DNA of 64,000 nucleotides, from assembly GCA_948144175.1 (NCBI GenBank), contig CANXME010001999.1, positions 372,001 to 436,000 of the forward strand, read 5' to 3'. The notes beneath the pieces were generated by a model. That model saw nothing but the letters and a program-made list of their open reading frames with translations, ran no database searches and was not told the origin of the DNA. The position numbers and the translations under genes were made by a program. Shown here piece by piece: positions 43,603 through 54,226 of this stretch. This stretch comes from Closterium sp. NIES-65. Lineage: Eukaryota > Streptophyta > Zygnematophyceae > Desmidiales > Closteriaceae. The number at the start of each line of letters is the position of its first letter. Position 1 is the stretch's first letter.

Positions 43603-43733
43603 TGTCAGAACATTATAGCTTATGCTTTTGTGTAGGCTATAGTGGGGTATACCATAGGGGGTACAACCCAATTAGGGTTAGTACTTGTACCCACTCATTT
43701 CATAGTTCATCCATTCACGTTCACTTCTTCACA
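43603..43733 (+). repeat. 3' LTR of element E2
   Basis: Starts TGTCAGAACATTATAGC, ends CACTTCTTCACA. Core TGTAGGCTATAGTGGGGTAT and the box ATTAGGGTTAG. More like element D's LTR than F's. Confidence 0.9.
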
Positions 43734-43738
43734 CAATG

Positions 43739-43913
43739 GGCCGTTGGGGTGGAGATTTTCGACCGCCTGCGCGGTTGAGTTCGGTGAAAAAAATGGCCAT
43801 TGGGGCGACCAAATGATTACACTGCCGGCCCTAAGGCCCCACTTGCAGATTGTCGCGACCCTTAACCATTTGGGCGACAGAGCCATTCCAAATGGTTGCA
43901 TCCTGGTAGCCCC
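43739..43913 (+). repeat. MITE-like repeat 1, arm between elements E2 and G
   Basis: Reverse complement of 45766-45905 with moderate divergence (shared blocks: gattacactgccggc, gtcgcgac, aaccatttgggcgacagagcca, aatggttgcatc). Its outer part lies at about 36370-36456 and its terminus at 45636-45655. Confidence 0.75.
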
Positions 43914-44046
43914 TGTCAGAATGTTATGTTTGTCTAGCCTGTAGTGGGGTACTCAATAGTGAGTACAGCCCAATTTAGGGTTTGCTATATGTACTCAACT
44001 GCTTGCTAGTCAAACCCCTTCTTCCATTCATTCCTCAATTCTAACA
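43914..44046 (+). repeat. 5' LTR of element G
   Basis: TGTCAGAATGTTATG ... CAATTCTAACA, with core CTAGCCTGTAGTGGGGTACTC and box TTTAGGGTTTGC. Confidence 0.92.
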
Positions 44047-45497
44047 TGGTATAGAGCTGGTTCCCTCCTGGGACTGTTCCTTCCTAGGGCCCACCACTTC
44101 GCTAAACTGTTTCTGCCCTGCCCTTAGCGCATTTCGCGCTCTGCCCTGCTGCCCGTCGCGGCCCTTCGTGGCCCCTTCGTGGCCCCTTCGTGGCCCCTTC
44201 GCGGCCCCGTCACGGCCTCGCCCCGGCCCTGCCCTGTCGCCCGGCCCTGCCCTGTCGCGCGGCCATGCCCCGTCGCCCGGCCCTGCCCCGTCACCCTGGC
44301 GGCCCCCCGTCGCGGCCCTTTTGTCGCGGCCCCCCGTCGCCGCCCTTCTAGGCCCCTCGCGGCCCCTTCGCGGCCCCGTCGCCGCCCCTAGTGGCCCTGT
44401 CGCCGCCCCTCGAGGCCCCTCGCGGCCCCTTTGCGGCCCCGTCGCCGCCCCTAGCGGCCCCGTCGCCGCCCTTTCGAGGCCCCTTGCAGCCCCCCTTTGC
44501 GGCCTCGTCGCGGCCCCCCGTCGCGGCCCTGCCCCATCGCCCGCCGCGGCCCTGTCGCGGCCCTGCCCCGACCCTGCCCCGGCCCCGCCCCGGCCATGCT
44601 CCGTCGCCTGTCGCGGCGCACCGGGGACCCGTGCACCGCCCCCCCCTCTTTTCCCGTCGCCTGTCGAGGCGACCTGAGGGGGCCGACCTTGGGGGGGGGA
44701 GGCGAGCGTCGCCCCTTTTGCCGCCTGTTTTGGCGCCCTCGGAGGCCGCGCGTCGCCCCCCCCCCCCCCCCCCCCCCTCCCATAACCTCCCTACCCGTCG
44801 CCCGACCCTGCCCTGTGTTAGGGTTTGGGGGTGGCGAGCAGGGGGTGGCGGGTGTGTGGTCTCCCTTGCTCCTCCTCCTCCTTTGTCTCCCACTGCTGCA
44901 GCTACCGCTGAGGGGGGTGGGTGTGTGGGAGTCGACGGAGTGGTGCTAGGGGGTGGGGTGTGAGTGAACCTAGGGTGCAGCAGGGGGTGTGTGAAAGGGG
45001 GTTGGGATAGTTTGGGGAGGTTGAAAGGGGGTGGCCGCCGTGAAGCCCGCAGCTCCAGTCGCCCGTGAGACCGTTGCGCCAGTCGCCCGTGAGCCCGTCG
45101 CGCCAGTCGCCCATGAGCCAGTTGCTCCAGTCGCCCGTGAGTCCGTTGCTCCTGCCGCTCAGAGTTAGCCGCGGAGCCAGTTACTCCAGTAGCCCGTGTG
45201 CCAGTTGCTCCAGTTGCCAGTGTGCCAGTTGCTCCAGTTGCCCGTGTGCCAGTTGCTCCAGTTGCGCCGTGTGCCAGCAGCTACAGCTGCCGCCCACTAC
45301 CTCATCTCCTCTCATAGTCCCTCCTCCTCCACACTTGCCCTCGGTGATAGCCTCTAGCTTTGCTTACGTTTATGAACTTTAAACTGTTGCTTCTTGTAAT
45401 TGTGCTCAGATTGTGTGGTGACATTGTGATCCACCCTGAGCTTGTGTTTTTTGCTTGCTTGTTGTGCTGATTACACCCCACTTTGGCTATGGGGGTG

Positions 45498-45630
45498 TGT
45501 CAGAATATTATGTTTGTCTAGCCTGTAGTGGGGTACTCAATAGTGAGTACAGCCCAATTTAGGGTTTGTTATATGTACTCAACTGCTTGCTAGTGAAACC
45601 CCTTCTTCCATTCATTCCTCAATTCTCACA
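45498..45630 (+). repeat. 3' LTR of element G
   Basis: 129 of 133 positions match the 5' LTR; followed by gcccc. Confidence 0.92.
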
Positions 45631-45635
45631 GCCCC

Positions 45636-45655
45636 AGGAGCTATCAAACAGGGCA
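45636..45655 (-). repeat. MITE-like repeat 1, terminus
   Basis: Minus strand reads gccctgtttgatagctcc, matching the start of repeat 2 (aggccttgttcaatagc). Confidence 0.5.
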
Positions 45656-45737
45656 ACAGTGGTTAGAAGGGGTTCTCCGCCAATGGGGGGCAAACTCGTC
45701 GTGTCGCTTGCGCCAAGAGTGCTAAGAGTGGACATTG

Positions 45738-46260
45738 AGGCCTTGTTCAATAGCACTTTGGGCCCCCACGATGCAACCATTTGGTTTGGCTCTGTCGCCC
45801 AAATGGTTCAGCGTCGCGACAAAATGCAAGTGGTAGGACAGCGCCGGCAGTGTAATCATTTTGGCCAACCCGAAGACGGCCGAGGTGGTCGAAAAGCTCC
45901 ACCTCAACGGCCCTTTGAAGCGGACTGTTTCCAGCCGCGGGGTCTGCCCGGGGGTTTGACGGTCTACGTAAAAACAAAAGCCCCACCCAAATGTTTGTGC
46001 TGAAAATGTCATCTCCAAAATCCTGGCTCGCACAAATGTCCCAAAACTGTCCCGAAAGAGAGTTTCGGGATAGTTTTTGCACCCATCCCGAAAGTCTCTT
46101 TCGGGAACAACTCCGGTACTGTTGGGAGGCTCCTGTATTTGTTCCGCAAGACTCCTCCCCGCCATCCCGAAAGTGTTCCAGAGGACCATTTTGGACATTT
46201 TCGGGACCCTTTGGGGAGGGATGCAAAAGACATGTGGAACCAATCACCGAGCTTATACAC
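45738..46260 (+). repeat. MITE-like repeat 2 with dispersed-repeat block
   Basis: Begins aggccttgttcaatagc, followed by 140 bp inverted relative to repeat 1, then a stretch with hairpins such as tcccgaaagagagtttcggga (46052-46072), similar to the blocks at 12505 and 23840. Where the element ends on the right is unclear. Open frames on both strands across it are not supported. Confidence 0.5.
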
Positions 46261-46480
46261 ACGTGTGGGGTTCGAAAGAGAGCGGCTCGGGGCCACGAGT
46301 ACTGGGCATGCGCCGCGACCAAAAAACGGGTTTATAATTAACATACGGTACATTAACTACACCTACTGTTTGATGGGTAACACATATCGATACAATAAAA
46401 AAACTATCACAATCAGGACGCTAAGCGTTACTAAACGTTGCTATGACAAACGATATTAAAAAGGTCCGTTTCACCCTAAA

Positions 46481-49400
46481 CTAGCGGCGAATAATCCACG
46501 GGCTTGCATCCCCGCTATCGGCAGCACGGGTTCCAGCAAAGCACTCCGGCCTAAACTCTTCAAGCCCGCTCTCGTTAATGTACAACCCCTTATCCCCCCA
46601 ACGGTACGCCCTAACCCGGGGGTCGTACCACTGCCCCCTAGCCAGCCGCAACCACATCTGCACCACCTCCCACACCAGCTCAGTGGCCGTTTCCATGCAC
46701 CTCTCCGTCTCCAATGGGCTGCCACTCAGGTGCACCGTGTTTTCCCGCATGTTCTGGAGGCCAAAGTCCACCTGGAAAAACAGAGCAACCACAACACAAA
46801 CAATGCCTACTGTAAGCCCTTCAACATAAAGGATATTTGCAAGTGACGACACTTACGGACATCATCACCCACGCGATGTGGTATGGGACGAGCACCATGC
46901 ACTTCCCTCGCTCCCACTCAGGGTAAGCCGCCACGCAGGCCTTGTAGAAAATCTCGTTGATGAAGGGCCGACGGTCGCCCTTTATGTGAGTCCATACCGA
47001 AATTTTAAATCCCATGTGTGGCTCTGCAAACAAAAAACAGAAGGCGGGTATGTGGCGTTTAGGTTTGAATATAGAGCCCCCCTCACCAGCCGTCACGTCA
47101 GCATTACTTAGCTCCACTGTACTAGGTTTTACTGTAAGCAAATCACCCCACTACACACCTACCTATAATGCTGAGACCCTCACAAGTCTTCAAAACCTGA
47201 AACACTCCCCCGCCTCCCCCCAATTGGGGTGCCCCCAGCCCTTCCCATTCCCGCATCCCATGATACATCATGCGTCTTACTCTGCCCAATCTTCCCCCAA
47301 ATGTACTTCTTCGCTTTGGGAGTTAGAGCCATCTTGTACTTCCCAGACGACCGTGCATCGATCCGCAGCGCTCGGTAGATGTAATGACGCGCGTCCGTCG
47401 ACGATTCATTCCTGAAGTTCGTCCACACGTTCCCCACCACCCCACTGTATGCAGTGTCATCCATCGCCACCTTTATGTCGATTGCCACCACGTCATAGTG
47501 CCTCCGCAGAGCAAGTAGAAGGGCCTCGTTCCTAACGCTGTTCTTTGGGAAGTAGGTGACCGCCCGTGCCGTGGTGTGGCGAAGCTGTAACTCCATTGCA
47601 TGCTTGGCGTATGCCAGTGGGATCGGTAGGGAGGGAGAGGATGGAGGGAACACGGGAGGGAGGGAGGGAGGCAGGGAAGGTGGCAACCCCACAACTCACA
47701 TGGGACGAGACGAGCAGGTGGCAGATCAAACAACCAAGGGGTTTAGGGGCCAGAACTAGCAAACAAGGGCAGAACGCGCAAGCACGAGCCAAAAAGTGCC
47801 TTAGCAAGGGCCTGCTCGAGCAAGGATGGGGCAGAACGAGCAAGCAAGAGGCATAACAGGCGAGCAAGGGGCTGAACGAGCAATCAAGGGGCAGATTGTG
47901 ACAACCACAGGGTTTAGGCGGATCAACCAATCGCCTGCTTGAGCAAGCAACGGCCTGCTCGAGCAAGCATGGGGCAGAACTAGCAATCAAGGGGCAGTAC
48001 GAGCAACCACGAGGCAGAACTAGCAACAAAGGGGCAGAACAAGCAATCAAGAGGCATAATGAGACAATCCAAGGGTTATGCGGAGGACGCATGGGCCTGC
48101 TTGAGCAAGCAAAGGGGCTGAACGAGCAAGCAAGGGGCAGAACAGGTTGACAAGTGGCAAAACGCACAAGCAAGGGGCAGAGCGAGCAGGCAATGGGCAT
48201 AACGCGCAATCAACTGTCAGGACGAGCAAGCAAGAGGCATAACAAGTAAAGGGCATAATGAGCAAGCGAGGGGCAGAGCGAGCAAGCGAGGGGCAGAGCG
48301 AGCAAGCGAGGGGCATAACTAGCAAACATGGGGCAGAACGAGCAACCTTGATGCAGAACTAGCAACAAAGAGGCAGAACAAGCAGGGTTGGGGCAGATTG
48401 GGACAAACAACGGGTTTAGGCGGATCACGCAAGGGCCTGCTCGAGCAAGCATGGGGCAGAACGAGCAAGCGAGGGGCAGAACGGGCTGACAAGTGGCAGA
48501 ACTAGCAAGCAAGGGGCAGAGCTAGCAAGCAAGCGGCAGAACGAGCAACCGACGGTCAGGATGAGCAAGCAAGAGGCATAACAAGTAAGCAAGGGGCAGA
48601 ATGAGCAACCGAGGGGCAGGGGGAGCAAGCGAGGTGAAGTACGGGTTGAGTGGCAAAACTAGCAAGCAAGGGGCAGAGCTAGCAAGCAAGCGGCAGAACG
48701 AGCAACCGACGGTCAGGATGAGCAAGCAAGAGGCATAACGAGTATGCAAGGGGCAGAATGAGCTAGCGAGGGGCAGGGGGGGCAAGCGAGGGGAAGTACA
48801 GGTTGACAAGTGGCAAAACTAGCAAGCAAGGGGCAGAGCTAGCAAGCAAGCGGCAGAACGAGCAACCAACGGTCAGGATGAGCAAGCAAGAGGCATAACG
48901 AGTAAGCAAGGGGCAGAATGAGCAAGCGAGGGGCAGGGGGGGCAAGCGAGGGGCAGTACGGGTTGACAAGTGGCAAAACTAGCAAGCAAGGGGCAGAGCT
49001 AGCAAGCAAGCGGCAGAACGAGCAATCAACGGTCAGGATGAGCAAGCAAGAGGCATAACGAGTAAGCAAGGGGCAGAATGAGCAAGCGAGGGGCAGGGGG
49101 GGCAAGCGAGGGGAATACGGGTTGACAAGTGGCAAAACTAGCAAGCAAGGGGCAGAGCTAGCAAGCAAGCGGCAGACCGAGCAACCGACGGTCAGGATGA
49201 GCAAGCAAGAGGCATAACGAGTAAGCAAGGGCCAGAATGAGCAGGCGAGGGGCAGGGGGGGCAAGCGAGGGGCAGTACGAGCAACCTTGATGCAGAACTA
49301 GCAACAAAGAGGCAGAACAAGCATTCAAGGGGCAGATTGGGACAAACAACGGGTTTAGGCGGATCACGCAAGGGCCAGCTCGAGCAAGCATGGGGCAGAC

Positions 49401-52072
49401 CCGTCATCGGTTGGGGCAGAACGAGCAATCAACGGTCAGGACGAGCAAGCAAGAGGCATAACGAGGAAGCAAGGGACAGTTTGGGACAATCAAAGGCATT
49501 TATATTGAGAAATGGCTTCCCTCACCACCACTGGCGGAACTATACAGCAAGGGCTCATTTGCGGGCAAGCGTTCAGTGGCCATACACTCCTTACTCTCCT
49601 AACTCACATATATGTGCACTATTGGGGTTTATGCGCAGAAGACGGTGACTCACCCTGAATGGCTTGGGTTTAGGCATTGAGCGCGGTAGACCGGGGACCC
49701 GCTCTTCCGGGTCGTAGTCAACCACAATGATAACGCTTTCGTCGCCCCTGCCCCGCTTCCCGCCAAAACGCCAAGGCCCCTCCTCGTAATGCTGAGAGGA
49801 CATGTTTTTGCCATGGGTATTGCCCTGCCTGTCGAGGATAGGTTCATCGGTCCTCCCCATTCCATGGCTCCCACCACTCCCCAAGTCATCCTGCCTGGGT
49901 GGGAGCTCGGTACGGAGAAGAGACTCCAGGGGGTTTGAGAATAGCATACGCTTCAGGGGCCGCGCATCAAGTGTGCTGGGACGGTCACCATCGCCCTCAC
50001 GGCTTTCCGGTTGCGTGATTGGGGATTCAAGGAGCGGATCATACATCAGCGGATTCGGCGGTAAGTGGGGTGCATCCTTCATGTCGGAAAGCCGCTGCCT
50101 ATCCTTCCGCACACCTGAAGTGCCCTTGGACGCGGGGTTGTCAGGGCTTTCACGGTCTGCCCTGACGGTAGCGGCCACCTGGGGTTTCCGGGAGGGTGTT
50201 GCGGCTGGCTTGGTGACGGCCGGAACGGGCGGCTGACTCTCGACAACGGCCACAGCGGGTTTTTCCACATTTTGCCCCGTTTGACCCTCCGGCTCCTCTT
50301 GCCTCTTAACGACTTGCCCGCTGAGCTGGGCTACTTTCCCCATCAATGCCCGCAGCTCCGCCTCCAGTGTCGCAACACGGCTTGCATCGTTGTTCGACCC
50401 GCTATCCACCCGCGCGCCCTCAGGGGCTTCACCGTCGGCAGATCCGGCCACGCCCGACCCCCGAGCAGGAGCTGCCTCTTCGCGGCGAGCCGGTGTATGG
50501 TTTGCCGGGACCTGAGAGGGAGAAGAGCTGGCACGGGCAGACCAGGGAGAGGTGAAAGGTGCCCTTCCTGGAGAGCAGAAGGCCCCGCTGGCCATGGAAC
50601 TACTCAGCAGGGACGGCAGAGTGTGAGGGATTGACTCCTGCTTGACCTGTCGACTTTCCGAGCGATGACTCGGTGCATTTTTGGTAGCAAATTGCGGAAA
50701 GGGGGGGAGGGTTGGCAACTCAGCATGCTCATGCATGCTGGCATCATGCGCGTGCACTACAGGCCCAAAGCTTGACCGGGGCGTGTGATTGATGTCCACC
50801 TTGTGCCTTGGTGGCCCCGCCGCCAAAGGTACAGGGTCACTGCTTCGAGGTGGCGTTTTAGCCTTGACCTTCTGCGGCACCTCTTCCACATCCGCCGAAG
50901 CCCCGTCTTCGCTGCCGTCGTCGCCGAACTCTAGCCAGCTCCAGTCGTTGTTCAATATATGAGCAGGGATTGGCTCGTCATCCTCCTCCGCATCGGCCCC
51001 ATCGTTCGGTAGGGTCGACCCCCCTGGCGTTGCCGCGTTTCTTGGTGACTGCAGCTCACTGTAGAGCACGGTTGGCATGAACTCGTCGTCGCTCCCTGTC
51101 TCCAGCGTCCCCGCCTCCACGTACATATTCACGTAATTATGTCGGGTCGCCTTTCCCCGTTCAGTGTGAGGTATGATTCGCCTAACCGTCGCCATGGGAT
51201 CGGTTGCGTGTTTCTTGGCCGACTTCCTTGCTCCACGACGCTTTTTCGCCTTTGTGTCGACCACGGCCTCGTTACAGATTGGAGTGCCTGGAAGGTAAGC
51301 GTGAGGGGGGGAAGGGCGTTCGGTGTCTGAATCGGTCACCAAGTCGACATCCGCGGCGACCCAATCTTCCCCCTCAGACGCGCTGCCGTCAGATTCAGAG
51401 TTCCCAGCAGGTGCAGATTCGTCGTCCGTGTCAGCATCTGTGCACGGCGAACAGACTGGCACTGTGTACAGCTCGGCGTTGAACTCGTACCACGACTCCG
51501 GATTTCGATCCTCACTCCTCGCCCATCCAACCTCTGTGTTCCCGCTCTTGGCTGGATCAGTCCGAATATTTTTATCCTCTGCGCATTCCACGTCCCCCAT
51601 GTCAATATCTGGCAAACAAACACGTTAAATCGATACAGCGCAGGTCAGCCGTTGGCGGGCTTGTGACGCTAACACAAATGCAACGAAGTCAGCGACGTGA
51701 AATCTCACCTTTTTTCGCTGCGTTCTGCGCTATGACCTCCTGCTCCCCCACCTGGGTCTACTTGGCGCGGCTACGACGATGCGCGGTTTGCTCTGCACGG
51801 ACGGTGTGAAACGGTATACCGTAAGGGTATCGTACAGGAGCTTCTCGGTCGGCCGCCACTGTTGCGTACAGTCGTCTACTGTCATGTGGCGCCAAGTGTC
51901 CAGTCTTCGCCGGGTAATTCTCCCGGTATGCTAGTACGAGGGCTCTAACCTCCAAGATCTCCGCGGCCCACTTAGGGTCTATGGGCCTGGCTCTAGCCGT
52001 CGGAATAACAAAGTCCTTAAGATGGTCGGGTACCCTCTTATATCGTAACGGTCGACCGTGCGGGGTAGACAT
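46481..52072 (-). CDS. Spliced gene of unknown function, five exons, one internal TAG
   Basis: Exons on the minus strand: 52072-51709, 51608-49654, 47602-47197, 47023-46857, 46771-46481. All four introns have GT...AG ends (GTGAGA, GTGAGT, GTTTTG, GTAAGT donors; acceptors TTTGCCAG, CGCCAAG, TTTTTGTTTGCAG, TTTTTCCAG), and the exon phases agree throughout, giving 1061 codons including the final stop. A TAG at 51758-51760 lies in frame inside exon 1, so the copy is either a pseudogene or needs read-through. Exon 2 encodes an acidic, Ser/Pro-rich, probably disordered region with a short coiled-coil-like heptad stretch (VATLEAELRALMGKVAQL). Exons 3-5 look folded (YFPKNSVRNEALLLALRRHY, FINEIFYKACVAAYPEWERG, LVPYHIAWVMMS). 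No family recognised. Lies divergent from the Ulp1-like gene. Confidence 0.65.
47740..49500. repeat. Satellite inside intron 2 of the unknown gene
   Basis: Basic unit about 18-20 bp (gagcaagcaaggggcagaac and variants). From 48480 to 49270 it is organised in about five copies of a roughly 160-bp higher-order unit starting tgacaagtggcaaaactagc (near 48485, 48645, 48803, 48962, 49123). Minus-strand frames here (Cys/Leu/Pro-rich) are repeat artefacts. Confidence 0.88.
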
Positions 52073-52786
52073 CCCTGGGGATACTTAAGCATATGTTTGC
52101 ATAGTATATCCTGGCAAGGTGTTTGGCGAGTGATGATGGACAGCGATCGAGTTGATTTTGAGACACAAGGAACTGAACAGAACTTCGAGCAAATGATAAT
52201 GAAGGGAGGGGATCATAACCAGTTGTTTAGTCGGCCGTAGATTATCGTGCTGTCTAACCACGGTCAACCGTGGATGGGACAGACCCGGCATCGGTTATGT
52301 GGTTGGGACAACTCCTCCCTGTGTAACACTTTGACGAGTCGCAAGGCGGCGCAACATCCAAGCCGATGACAGATGCTGTCTTGGAGGCCAACCGTCCATT
52401 ATATGCGTACGAGAGTAACCCGTACCGTTACCGGGTCTCCAAACCGCAAAATCCAGGTTCGGACGGACGAACCTTAGCCTTGTGACCAAAGCCGTGGCAT
52501 CGCTTTCAAGTGTTTGGACCTACCTTTACTGGTAGGTCCGAAAGAGGATGGGAGCAATTTTACACGTGTACTTTCACAACCTAGCTGGCAAGTTGACTGC
52601 CACGCATTGTTAGACCCGAGATTGGACACGATATTGGTGACACCGTTTAGGCCAACAAGGGCTCGTCACAACCAACAAGAGGAGTCTGTAGAAACTTACC
52701 AACCATTTGCGCTGTTGGCTTTTTTCAAGTCCCGCTACCCTCTGGATGCATTAGGGTTAAGCTGATTACTCGCGACACGTGGGAAC
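52073..52786. promoter_or_regulatory. Divergent intergenic region
   Basis: 714 bp between the two divergent start codons. Contains a perfect 9-bp hairpin (ggacctacc/ggtaggtcc, 52516-52539) and a 6-bp one (ccacgg/ccgtgg, 52258-52273). A plus-strand frame at 52514-52765 (83 codons) could be an upstream exon of the protease gene, but I found no convincing donor. Confidence 0.35.
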
Positions 52787-54001
52787 ATGGCGTCCGATCA
52801 CCAAGAGCAGCAGGAAGAGCCCAAACATGGCCCGTCATTTAACTATATGATGCCATTCCCCCTTGGGAGCAGCTGGTTATCCATGACACTGGAACATGCC
52901 CACACTCTACTAGACAGAGAGTGGGTAGGGGGCGATGTTATCGAATGGTTTGGCGCGTGAGTATCTTCCATACGCCCGCTTCGTAGTACCCACGTTATGG
53001 TTGTCCTAGGCTGATACTAATCTATAACAAACACACCCTGGACTCCTGTGTGGCAGCATGTTGCAGTTTCAGCACGGCATGGACGACAAGACGTGGTGTT
53101 ACGTGTCGACTATGTTCTACCCCACCATTTCGGCGCCAAAGCGCAAATGGCCGTGCGGGAACATCGTACATGGGGAGAACCTGCTCGAATGGAAGTGGGT
53201 TCTCATCCCCAATCACTTCGAGTACGTTGCCAGAGCGTTTTATAGTCGCTGCCCATTCCTTTCATAACGCCAAAATCCCCGTACCCCCCCACCCCCCCCC
53301 CCCCCCCCCCCCCCCCTTCTACGCCCGTCCGTCCGTCGCCGTTTGATAACACCGGGTTTACTCTGTTTCGCTCCAGCGATCACTGGAGCCTGCTGATTCT
53401 AGACAACGATAACGCACCTAAGGAAGGTGCCCTTCCCAAGCCAACCAGATTTCTACATGCCGACTCCAAGAAAATGCACAAGGGGTTTGAACGTCATGTG
53501 GCCAGGTAAATCAAATGGATCATATGGGTGCATGCAGATTTGTATCACCAAATATACGGGTAAGCTACAAGCTCCTGTGTTGCGCTATTGTCGCAGATTC
53601 TTACGGGAGCAAGTCACTTCACTCTACCCCGACGCGGACGAGTCACTGATCGACGATTGGATAGCAAGAGTGAAGTACGTGAAGCCCAAGGTACCACACG
53701 CCTTTTGACTACGTGATCGTGTCTAATCCCCGACGTATAGCATCACCGTTTCTCCCACCCTCATACGCATCCTCCTTTTCACGCATTGCAGGTGACTCTT
53801 CAACGCAACTATCATGATTGTGGTGTGTACGTCATGAAATATATGCAGGCCTTAGTTGAGTCGAATTTTGAGTGCGTTGAGGAAATCAAACTGTTTGGCA
53901 AATCGGCAGACTGGCGGAAGGAGATTTTCCAGGACTTGTTTGACTGGAGTGCCTTCTACGAGGATCACCTACGGCGTAAAGGTAAAGTGGTGATCAGTTG
54001 A
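52787..54001 (+). CDS. Ulp1-like (C48 family) cysteine protease, five exons
   Basis: Exons 52787-52956, 53057-53221, 53377-53505, 53597-53690, 53792-54001; donors GTGAGT, GTACGT, GTAAAT, GTACCA and acceptors GGCAG, TCCAG, CGCAG, TGCAG. Phases agree and give 255 aa. The C48 catalytic elements are all visible: His in DDHWSLLILD (start of exon 3), Asp in LHADS, Gln in TLQRNYHD and the nucleophile Cys in HDCGVYVMKYM (exon 5). Known members remove SUMO or related modifiers; many plant copies ride in Mutator-like or CACTA transposons. At 255 aa it is close to a bare protease domain. The ATG at 52787 has a good context (gggaacATGG), but further 5' exons cannot be excluded. A 25-C run sits in intron 2 (53292-53316). 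Confidence 0.8.
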
Positions 54002-54226
54002 ATGAGGAGCAGTGTTGTAGTGTTGATGTATTTGTGAATCTTGTGTTGTGCTAACACGATATCAAATAAGTAAAGGGTTTAGCATGTCAGTTCTATAATT
54101 AACTCTTTAGTTTGGTGCATGTGGCTTTTTCTTGACATGTCACTCAGATACAACCTGCTTACTACATGGTGAAACCATGTCCTTCTTTCATTATGCAACA
54201 GTATCTAGAGAAACGGGAATAATGGC
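54002..54226. other. Spacer between the Ulp1-like gene and element H
   Basis: AT-rich; probably the 3' untranslated region of the protease gene, then the truncation point of element H. No other feature seen. Confidence 0.4.

Larger units (their letters stand above)
36457..43733 (+). mobile_element. Element E2: full-length copia with an abnormal 5' end
   Basis: TSD caatg at 36452-36456 and 43734-43738. 3' LTR 43603-43733 (131 bp), PPT 43593-43602, PBS 36480-36490 (TGGTATCAGAG). Where a 131-bp 5' LTR is expected there are only 23 bases, gtctagtggttgggattc plus tgaca. Leader 36491-37468, gag-pol 37469-43386. The flanking sequence on both sides rejoins into the MITE-like repeat, supporting the TSD call. 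Confidence 0.85.
43914..45630 (+). mobile_element. Element G: TRIM-like non-autonomous LTR retrotransposon
   Basis: 1717 bp. LTRs 43914-44046 and 45498-45630 (133 bp, four differences), TSD gcccc (43909-43913, 45631-45635), PBS TGGTATAGAGC (44047-44057), PPT 45488-45497. The interior is GC-rich repeats (44100-44650), a 22-C run (44756-44777), gtgagcccgtcgccagtcgccc-like repeats (45055-45280), and a 3' tail shared with C and the autonomous elements. No gag or pol. Confidence 0.93.

Noticed and set aside
48000..49400. Regularly repeated units resembling a CRISPR-like or gene array.
   Set aside because: Units are imperfect and contiguous without unique spacers, and the context is a eukaryotic intron; it is a satellite.
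52514..52765. 83-codon plus-strand frame upstream of the Ulp1-like gene as an extra first exon.
   Set aside because: No donor compatible with the phase of the next exon was found, and 52787 has its own well-placed ATG; left as a possibility only.
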